Source of the DNA: JALUUH01 sp964636675
GTDB lineage: Bacteria; Pseudomonadota; Gammaproteobacteria; S012-40
Length of the DNA: 18,218 bases
Direction: 5' to 3'
Assembly: GCA_964636675.1 (NCBI GenBank)
Contig: CAZWUO010000059.1
Location: forward strand, 1-18,218
Both the position numbers and the translations under genes were made by a program. Shown here in pieces: positions 7,634 through 13,591 of the stretch (position 1 is the stretch's first letter; each line of letters opens with the position of its first letter). Below the pieces are notes generated by a model. The model was not told where the DNA came from and did not search any database. It saw only the letters and a list, made by a program, of their open reading frames with translations.

Positions 7634-7665
7634 AATATACAGTCTGTCCTTAGGGACAGAGTCAA
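7634..7665 (-). promoter_or_regulatory. MerR-type promoter and operator for the oxidoreductase gene
   Basis: On the minus strand -35 TTGACT (7660-7665) and -10 TATATT (7634-7639) are separated by 20 bases, or 19 if GTATAT is taken as the -10. This is longer than the standard 17, as expected for promoters activated by MerR-family proteins through DNA untwisting. Between the boxes lies a perfect seven-base inverted repeat, TCTGTCC-CTAA-GGACAGA (7643-7660). The merR gene ends a few bases upstream. The match of spacer length, dyad and neighbour is strong circumstantial evidence. Confidence 0.75.
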
Positions 7666-7673
7666 GCAATTAT

Positions 7674-8033
7674 TCAATAATCACATTGTCTTTTTTTTAA
7701 TACGGTCACAAGCTTCTTTAGCTCGGTATCTAAGTTTTCTAATTTTTTAATTTCTTGATTAAGGCTCTGCATTTTTTCTTTTGCTAATACAATTGCCTTG
7801 TCCCAAGGAAATACACCACATGAAATATCTTCATTGAATAATGCCTGCATCTCAGAAAGCTTAAATCCCACTCTTTGAGATTCTTTTATTACTTTTATTA
7901 AATCAACATCGCTATCTTTATAATAACGATACTTTCCTTTGCGATCCGGTATTGGTATCAATCCCAGTTTTTCATATAGCCTTATTGCTTTGGGGCTGGC
8001 TCCGGTTCGTTTTGATACTTCGCCTATATACAT
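7674..8033 (-). CDS. MerR family transcriptional regulator
   Basis: The 119-residue protein has the MerR winged-helix domain at residues 1-70: MYIGEVSKRTGASPKAIRLY, then EKLGLIPIPDRKGKYRYYKD, then DLIKVIKESQRVGFKLSEMQ. A long dimerisation coiled coil follows at about 82-112 (IVLAKEKMQSLNQEIKKLEN and LDTELKKL). Cysteines occur only at the domain junction (ISCGVF) and near the very end (RQCDY). That does not reproduce the two-cysteine metal loop of CueR/ZntR, so a redox or organic inducer is more likely than a metal. I prefer ATG 8033 because it matches the family N-terminus; a GTG at 8045 would add four residues. It should activate the oxidoreductase gene immediately downstream. Confidence 0.88.
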   Translation of the reverse strand: MYIGEVSKRTGASPKAIRLYEKLGLIPIPDRKGKYRYYKDSDVDLIKVIKESQRVGFKLSEMQALFNEDISCGVFPWDKAIVLAKEKMQSLNQEIKKLENLDTELKKLVTVLKKRQCDY

Positions 8034-8206
8034 TTTAATAACCACGCATTGTTAAGATTGATCGGCAGTTATGACCAATATACTTAAAGCTCTCAATTGT
8101 GTTGTTAGCTTCCGGTTTTCTAAAAGACGAGAGAGTTTTTTTAAATATAGCTCAGGCAATTTTTTCATATCTATAATTCAAAGTATCTTTCGTGTTACAA
8201 ATAAAG

Positions 8207-8818
8207 CTAGCGATTTTTGTTTTTAAAGTTGCTCAGCGAAGACAAAATGTCTCTGCTTTGGGCGCGTACTGTGTAGTCTTCATTAACATATGCAAAAGCA
8301 ACCCGACCATCTTGGGAAATTGTAAATAGGGATGGAATAGCGATGATATGATGCTTCTGCCCAGACGATCGCTCTAAGTCAATATTGTATTGTTCTTTAT
8401 AGGTTTTAACTAAGCTGTCTGACGTCTGGTTTACCACTCGGTATTGCTTGACAACAGCGGCCATGGAATCACTAATCAGCGTCATGCCCAAACTTGCCTT
8501 CTTTTTGGTTTTCTCAATTTCATCTATTTTATCAACACTAATTGCCACTAATTTAGCATTATAGCTACTCAGCTTAGGCACAATTTCAGTTTGTAATTGC
8601 TTCAACTGACGATTGCAGTATGGGCACCAACCACCTCGATAAAACACCAGAACGACAGGACCATATTGAAGACTCTCTCTCAGATCAAACGCTTTTCCGT
8701 CTATGTCTTTTAACGCAATTTGTGGCGCTATGTCTCCTACCTCAATTCCAGAAGTATTTGCTGAAAATACTGTTGTGGAAAAAATAAACACCAATAAACC
8801 TATCAGTATTTTATGCAT
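8207..8818 (-). CDS. Exported peroxiredoxin-like (AhpC/TSA, thioredoxin-fold) protein
   Basis: A signal peptide covers residues 1-20 (ILIGLLVFIFSTTVFSA). A thioredoxin-fold domain of the AhpC/TSA redoxin type follows: VGDIAPQIALKDIDGKAFDL, PVVLVFYRGGWCPYCNRQL with a CPYC redox pair (Cys65 and Cys68), KLVAISVDKIDE and IPSLFTISQDGRVAFAYVNE. Such proteins reduce peroxides or shuttle disulfides; with this leader it should work in the periplasm. AGGGAGA lies 8 bases before the ATG. The gene stands alone, 173 bases upstream of merR on the same strand. The neighbouring oxidoreductase hints at an oxidative-stress theme, but no shared promoter is visible. Peroxidase versus thiol-disulfide oxidoreductase cannot be settled from sequence alone. 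Confidence 0.87.
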   Translation of the reverse strand: MHKILIGLLVFIFSTTVFSANTSGIEVGDIAPQIALKDIDGKAFDLRESLQYGPVVLVFYRGGWCPYCNRQLKQLQTEIVPKLSSYNAKLVAISVDKIDEIEKTKKKASLGMTLISDSMAAVVKQYRVVNQTSDSLVKTYKEQYNIDLERSSGQKHHIIAIPSLFTISQDGRVAFAYVNEDYTVRAQSRDILSSLSNFKNKNR

Positions 8819-9020
8819 GATATTCTCCCTAAATTTGGCCTCGCAAACGAATATTTCTCTGAAATTTTTAGCGCATTACATCATAAACCAACGGCTGTCA
8901 AAAGTGGCGCATTTTTGCATGTGAAAAATAAGCAACACTTTTAGTGACCGAATTTACCTTATTATGTGTTTTTATACGCTAAACAAAAGTCCAAGTATAT
9001 ATTTCCGACAAAGTTATCCG

Positions 9021-9183
9021 TTATACTCGAATTTTTGGAACAAACATCGCAATGGTTTCTTCGGCATCTTTAACTGGGTAAATCCACTGAGTTACCATTT
9101 TTTTAATTGCCTTCGCTTTTAAACCAAGCATTTCTACATCTCGCTCCGGATGCACAAGCTTGGGTGTTGAAATTTGTCACTTG
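9021..9183 (-). pseudogene. Possible C-terminal remnant of an unidentified gene
   Basis: The gap 8819-9267 holds no intact gene. On its minus strand one frame reads through about 50 codons without an ATG at its head, with a protein-like sequence: STPKLVHPERDVEMLGLKAK, then KKMVTQWIYPVKDAEETIAM and FVPKIRV, then stop at 9021. It looks like the tail of a soluble protein whose front has been lost. The family is not recognised. The remaining part of the gap (8819-9020) shows nothing I can name. Confidence 0.3.
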
Positions 9184-9190
9184 GTATAAT
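9182..9190 (+). promoter_or_regulatory. Putative extended -10 promoter of the exported barrel-like protein gene
   Basis: TGGTATAAT is a perfect extended -10 element, 77 bases before the ATG at 9268. No -35 box at normal spacing is clear. Confidence 0.4.
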
Positions 9191-9267
9191 CAGAAAATAG
9201 ACTTTTAAAATCGTGATAAAATCAAAAGCTATTAAAAATAACTTTGTCAAAATACAGAGGAATAAAC

Positions 9268-9837
9268 ATGAAAAAAATCTTTATAAACAAACTAATATTA
9301 TTACTTATTTTTTTCATTGTAGCGACTAATTACGCTTTCGCTCAAGACTCAAAAGAAAAACTATCCTTTGGTATTGAGTCTGAAATAATGACATGGATAA
9401 ATCAGGGTTATCATGGGTCGTTTTGGATAGGGAAAAAAGGATTGCGTACACGATTCGTAGTTGCTAAAGCAACATATCCAGATAATTTTAATCCAGAGGG
9501 TTTTACAAATTTAACTTCAGAGTTCTATGAAATAGAATTTGATTACTTTTTTGGAGAAAACAGGAATGACTTTAGAGGCTTTTGGGTTGCATTGGGAACA
9601 GGATATACTAAGCAAAGCATAGAATCAGAAAGTACTAACATCACAAGAAGTATTGATTTAATTTCCATGCATACTGGGGTGGGATATGCTATTAATCTAT
9701 ACAAAGGACTTTATATAAACCCGTGGCTTGGCATTACCTTGCATCTAAATACCCAAGAAATAAATGTTGGGAGTGAAATTTGGGAACCGAATTTAATTGA
9801 CCCAGTCCTAGGAGCAAAAATCGGATATTCTTTTTGA
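9268..9837 (+). CDS. Exported hypothetical protein, possible outer-membrane beta-barrel
   Basis: The start is set at ATG 9268, preceded by AGAGGA six bases upstream; the longer open frame from 9244 would put eight polar residues before the signal peptide. The 189-residue product has a clear leader (KKIFINKLILLLIFFIVATN, cleaved near AFAQ). The mature part alternates polar and aromatic residues, for example FYEIEFDYFF, FWVALGTGYTK, HTGVGYAINLYKGLYINPWL and GAKIGYSF. It ends in an aromatic residue (Phe), as many outer-membrane barrels do. I do not recognise the family. It is the only intact plus-strand gene in the accessory block, is AT-rich, and ends six bases from the convergent VOC gene. Barrel topology is inferred from composition. 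Confidence 0.65.
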   Translation: MKKIFINKLILLLIFFIVATNYAFAQDSKEKLSFGIESEIMTWINQGYHGSFWIGKKGLRTRFVVAKATYPDNFNPEGFTNLTSEFYEIEFDYFFGENRNDFRGFWVALGTGYTKQSIESESTNITRSIDLISMHTGVGYAINLYKGLYINPWLGITLHLNTQEINVGSEIWEPNLIDPVLGAKIGYSF

Positions 9838-9843
9838 TGTTAG

Positions 9844-10203
9844 TTATGCGCTTGCATCAGACCACACTGCATACTCGTTCCCATTAGGGTCACTAAAATG
9901 AAACCGACGGCCACCTGGAAAATCAAAAATGGATTTTATTATAGAACCTCCTGCATTTTCTATTTTTGATTGTGTGCCCTCAAGTTCATCACTATAGAAA
10001 ACTAGTAGAGCACTTCCACTTTCAGTAGATACTGTTAATTCTGATTGAAAGAAACCACCATCAAGACCTTCATTTGAAAAAGCTGTATATTCAGGACCAT
10101 AATCTACAAATGACCAACCAAAAACAGAACTGAAAAATTTTTTTGCCGCCTCTATATCTTTCGCAGGAAATTCCACATAATTTATTTTTTCGTGTTCATT
10201 CAT
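9844..10203 (-). CDS. VOC family protein
   Basis: This 119-residue single-unit vicinal-oxygen-chelate protein opens INYVEFPAKDIEAAKKFF, then SSVFGWSFVDYGPEYTAF, and closes GGRRFHFSDPNGNEYAVWS. That is the pattern of the glyoxalase-like subgroup found as stand-alone small proteins. It is cytosolic, with unknown substrate. AGGAG lies nine bases before the ATG. It shares little sequence with the VOC protein at 4571-4930, so the two are not recent duplicates. The 3' end converges on the exported protein gene with only six bases between the stops and no visible terminator. Confidence 0.85.
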   Translation of the reverse strand: MNEHEKINYVEFPAKDIEAAKKFFSSVFGWSFVDYGPEYTAFSNEGLDGGFFQSELTVSTESGSALLVFYSDELEGTQSKIENAGGSIIKSIFDFPGGRRFHFSDPNGNEYAVWSDASA

Positions 10204-10335
10204 CTTGTTACTCCTATTGGCGCTCTAACATCGAAAATCAGCCACACCGCTTTTCAGTCCGCATTAATCGTATTGTTTCAAACTAAAATTACTTTTTCTT
10301 AGAATATTCAATTGAACCATTCATAATTTGTTCAA

Positions 10336-11685
10336 CTACAAATAATAGTCTACGCTGACTTTACTATAATTGCCATTTCTGATAATTGGCGGGTGTAACC
10401 TAGATTCCGCAGGTATGGCCTGTACTGTAACTGAAGCCGGAAAGGCATACGTCAAATCAGCAACAACTGCTTTTGGAGCATTATTAGTTATCGTAACCGT
10501 GTGTATTACGCTATCCCCAACCTGCATTTCAGATTTGTTCGCAGCGATGCCTACTTCAAGATCTGCATTATTTAATGGTGTCAGTAGAAAAGCATGAATC
10601 CGGCTATTGTACTCGCCCCACCCTACAATTTGTCCAGGTAAAGGCGCGCAATAGTCCTTGCGGGTCTTCCGCACTGCCCACCACAGTTCCTTGGATATTA
10701 ATATCCAAGGCGTAACTGTTATTGCCACCTAAATTACCTAACATGGTTATTCGTTCTTCAACCGGAAAAGTTATGTCCAAGATAGTGTCCCAAACAAATG
10801 CAGCAGCGTATTGACCCAACTCTTGAGAGTAACCTGTCGTCAATCCATTGATATTTATTTTGCGAATATAGGTTTGAGGAATGTCTAATTTATTAGTTTC
10901 AGCACCATTACTAACATACGAACTGCCCAAAGATTGAGATCCTTCGATACCAGAAAAAAAGTTATTGTTATTTATGCTGCTCATTTCAGACCATTTTTCA
11001 GGTAACTGGCTATTCGCGCATAGCTCTATTTTATCGCCTAAGGTAGATGGCTTTAATGTGATGATACCGGCATCCCAGATAAATCCACTACAACCAATGC
11101 GACCGACAATTTTTCCAGCATCGTTAATATCAAATGCCTGGGAATAGAGATAACGGGTAGGGTCAGAATCGTAAACATCGCTCGTAATTCTGGTAATGTT
11201 GTATTGCCTGGCTTGCACATTTTCATTAATAATTATTCTAGAAGAGGCGTTGGCACTTATTTTATCCACCTCCAGGGAGTCGCTGCTTGCACTCACGATG
11301 AATCTCTGTCGCTACTTCATAATATACCCGTGGCATAACTGTGCTGTGGAGAGTCGTCTAAAAATCGGATGCCAAAATCTTTGTGCCAGACATACGCTTT
11401 ACCTATCCATGCGCCAGGGATTTCCGGTTGCGCCGCCATACCTACCACATAGGACGCATCGTTGATGGCAGTTGCTTCACTCCAGTAATTATCTGCAAAA
11501 ACCGATTGACCACCTTGTTCCCAAATAAATGCTTGCTTTCCGTGACCAATAACTTGATAAAAACGATTAAAATCGAGAGCAAGAGAAAAATTTGTGGTCC
11601 GCTGTTTCCCTATAAAAATTTGGTAGGTTTGTTCGGCTGCAAATATCGATGAGAATTGGAACAGTAGAAAAAATAAAAGCAGCAC
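10336..11685 (-). pseudogene. HAF-repeat / DUF11 surface protein gene, broken in at least two places
   Basis: Three consecutive minus-strand frames form one decayed gene. The first (11317-11685, GTG start) has a hydrophobic leader LLLFFLLFQFSSIFA and HAF-type units (EATAINDASYVVG, SYATGI). The second (10604-11296) continues with AFDINDAGKIVG and SYALDINIQGTVVG. The third ends with GQIVGWGEYNSRIHAFLLTP followed by a DUF11-like domain (ADLEVGIAANKSEMQVGDSV and HTVTITNN). The first break is at 11297-11340, where SYATGI runs into a stop beside repeat copy C. The second is near 10650: RAFTW is followed after a frame change by GQIVGWG, so a linker unit appears deleted. HAF-repeat proteins are exported proteins of unknown function. 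No good start or ribosome binding site remains, so the gene is probably dead. Confidence 0.75.
11322..11338 (+). repeat. Dispersed short repeat, copy C (degenerate)
   Basis: This matches ATATACCCGTGGC and then diverges (ATAAC instead of GTTAT). It lies exactly at the first break of the HAF-repeat gene, and part of it encodes the YATGI expected in an HAF unit. It may therefore be native coding sequence, a recombination scar, or both. Confidence 0.45.
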
Positions 11686-11756
11686 TGAAAGAAGTATTTT
11701 TTTAGATAAAGAGGTAAATTTAATTTTTATCCAAGTATCGGATACATCATGACGTA

Positions 11757-11940
11757 TATACCCGTGGCGTTATAGATTTAGGTTTTTAGTGTACGTCATA
11801 TTCCTTTCATGACGAGGCGAAATGACGCGTAATAGCCGGTCTATTGCAAGGAATTTCCCTAGGTGCCCTTTAGGGTGAACGAAGTCATGAAAGGAATAGG
11901 GCGTGTAATAAGGCCTAAATCTATAACGCCACGGGTATAT
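11757..11940. mobile_element. MITE-like hairpin element with long terminal inverted repeats
   Basis: Both ends carry the same sequence in opposite orientation: ATATACCCGTGGCGTTATAG plus ATTTAGG at the left (11757-11782), and its exact complement at the right (11914-11940). Inside, the arms keep pairing less perfectly: TATTCCTTTCATGAC on the left answers GTCATGAAAGGAATA on the right. The whole 184-base unit can fold into one long hairpin. There is no coding sequence. Flanking TA-rich bases on both sides could be a target duplication but are too short to judge. This is the structure of a non-autonomous miniature element; the parent transposase is not in the window. Confidence 0.7.
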
Positions 11941-11966
11941 CTGGTTGATCTATAATAATTCTGTCC

Positions 11967-12056
11967 TTAGAAATTTTCTACATGTACATACCTAGCTATT
12001 TCAACAACTGCAAAAAATCGTGTTGCGTCAATATCTAGAAAATTTTTGACCAGCAT
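11967..12056 (-). other. Very short ORF in the gene-poor stretch
   Basis: This is a 29-codon frame starting MLVKNFLDIDATRFFAVVEI and ending ARYVHVENF before a stop. The composition is protein-like, but no ribosome binding site is visible and upstream codons soon hit a stop. It may be a remnant of a larger gene. No function is assigned. Confidence 0.2.
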
Positions 12057-12235
12057 ACAGCAAACTTAGTTATCGGTGCAAAGTATTTATATTCCAGCCA
12101 AACTGAAGTGTCAGTCTATTTTTTCCTGTTTATTTAAGTGCCACAATCGCTCTAAGAACGGGCTGTTTAAACCAGGGCAATCGTGCTTAAAACTAAGCAT
12201 TTTTAAATATAAGCAATATTTTGAGTGATAAGGGG

Positions 12236-12302
12236 GGATAAGCGCAGCGCATCCACCTTCTGTCCATAGAAGGGTAAGACGGTGGATGCGTTTCACTTAT
12301 CC
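12236..12302. repeat. Dispersed-type palindromic repeat (imperfect hairpin)
   Basis: The left arm GGATAAGCGCAGCGCATCCACC (12236-12257, broken here only by description) pairs with 12281-12302, with 19 of 22 positions complementary and a 23-base loop. Its motif is of the kind seen as short repeated palindromes between genes in many proteobacteria. It lies beyond the end of the LodB gene and the HTH remnant and could act as transcript end or mRNA stabiliser. No strong T-run follows. Confidence 0.6.
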
Positions 12303-12324
12303 ACCCACCATTTTGGATAAAGCT

Positions 12325-12426
12325 TCAGAGGTGTAAATGAGCACTTTTGACTTTTCTTTGCTCTTGAGTGAGTCCGGCTTGTTGGCGTAAAGCAATTAAT
12401 TTTTTTCGTAGCTCATATGCAAGAGA
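12325..12426 (-). pseudogene. Remnant of an XRE-type HTH regulator
   Basis: Directly behind the LodB stop codon and in the same frame, codons read ELRKKLIALRQQAGLTQEQ, the first helix and turn of a Cro/C1 (XRE) DNA-binding domain. The similarity ends after QEQ, and a stop follows about ten codons later. There is no ATG in frame. Only about 25 residues are recognisable, so this is a fragment rather than a gene. The rest of the stretch 11941-12426 contains the palindrome, the tiny ORF and no intact gene. Confidence 0.5.
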
Positions 12427-13548
12427 TTATGCCGCCACTTGAGAGCTAATGTGAAACAAACGCCAAAATTCAGCATCAGGCCAACGTTGCTCCAACTGAT
12501 AATAGTACTGGCGCATCTGCTGATAATACTGGTAGTCCGCTTTCATCGATTGTGCGACATGGGTAAATCCGCTTTTATCACCTTGCAAATACCTTTGCAC
12601 GGCATGGGCGGCCATAACGCCATTACTCAGGGATTTCATAATGCCTGCTGAGGTTATCGGATCATAGGCAGAGGCGGCGTCACCAATGGCTATCCAGTTT
12701 GGGCCATTGATCTTATCCAGTTGAAAACACGGCACAGCAAAACTTTGCAATGAGTCGAGTTGATAACTTGCCTGCTTTATCAGTTTTTTAATTAATGTGG
12801 TTTGCTGCAATTGCTCAAACCAGACAAATGCATTTCGTAACTGCTGCTGTTTGATAATCGCAGCCGTCGACGTAAAACTCAATAACAGACGATTTTGCGG
12901 TAAACGTGCGGCATACCACCAGCCTATTTTGCAGGCTTCTATATGGGTAAGCTTGCATATGGTTTGCTTCTTATCGTCTAACTGAAACAGGGCGCTGCTA
13001 CAAATCAACGGTTTGTCGTGGTATTTTTGGCTATGCTGGCTGCGTGCAAACAAGGCGTGAGATCCGCTGGCATCAATCACGGTATTTGCGATCACCGTTA
13101 TGATCTTGCCGTCCGCTTGCTCCAGGTCGATGCGATAAACTTGCGTTTGCTGTTGCGCGCGTTTAAAGCCGCATTGGGTTATCAAGGTGATACCGCGTTG
13201 CTGGATTTGATCGGCTAGTAAGCGATTAAATTTCTGTCGGTCGAGATGCCAGCCATGGCCTAACGGGCTGACGATACTATCGTTATAACCACGTTTATCA
13301 CTACCCCAGTAGGATACACTGCCATAACAAGGATCATGGTTTTGTTGCAGAAAATCTTGATACAGTTCCAGTTCCTGTAATAAGGGCCGGCAATTAGGTG
13401 ACAGGCTCTCGCCCATCTGAAATTTTTGATAATTCCCGGCTTCTACCACTAACACATCCGTTATACCTAATTGCGCCAGTTTTATAGCACAACTACAACC
13501 TGCAGGACCGCCACCGATGATCAGGCAAGCGTAGTGTTTTTCAATCAT
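12427..13548 (-). CDS. LodB-like FAD-dependent oxidoreductase (CTQ maturation partner)
   Basis: The 373-residue protein opens with a dinucleotide-binding fold (YACLIIGGGPAGCSCAIKLA, glycine motif at residues 12-17). It has the second FAD signature near residue 280 (NWIAIGDAASAYDPITSAGI), as in the tryptophan-halogenase/geranylgeranyl-reductase-like flavoproteins. The pieces QMGESLSPNCRPLLQELEL and GHGWHLDRQKFNRLL are typical of LodB proteins. LodB is cytosolic and is required to build the cysteine tryptophylquinone cofactor of its LodA partner, probably by modifying the tryptophan. The gene follows the LodA-like gene on the same strand after 43 bases, the usual order. The ATG at 13548 has only a weak ribosome binding site, and a small hairpin lies in the gap, so translation may be low relative to LodA. 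Confidence 0.88.
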   Translation of the reverse strand: MIEKHYACLIIGGGPAGCSCAIKLAQLGITDVLVVEAGNYQKFQMGESLSPNCRPLLQELELYQDFLQQNHDPCYGSVSYWGSDKRGYNDSIVSPLGHGWHLDRQKFNRLLADQIQQRGITLITQCGFKRAQQQTQVYRIDLEQADGKIITVIANTVIDASGSHALFARSQHSQKYHDKPLICSSALFQLDDKKQTICKLTHIEACKIGWWYAARLPQNRLLLSFTSTAAIIKQQQLRNAFVWFEQLQQTTLIKKLIKQASYQLDSLQSFAVPCFQLDKINGPNWIAIGDAASAYDPITSAGIMKSLSNGVMAAHAVQRYLQGDKSGFTHVAQSMKADYQYYQQMRQYYYQLEQRWPDAEFWRLFHISSQVAA

Positions 13549-13591
13549 CTGCGGTTTATCAACCGTAAACGTTAATGCCTAAACCGGGTGG

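Noticed and set aside
8046..8206. GAGAG followed by a T-run, downstream of the redoxin gene
   Set aside because: The T-run is on the plus strand while the neighbouring genes are on the minus strand, and the partner arm is over 40 bases away.
10204..10260. GTTAGAGCGCC just upstream of the second VOC gene as a possible attC end
   Set aside because: It is a single partial match without a convincing partner arm, and could be chance in AT-rich DNA.
12111..12296. Minus-strand open frame of 61 codons
   Set aside because: Its front half lies in the palindromic repeat, and it shows no family resemblance or ribosome binding site.
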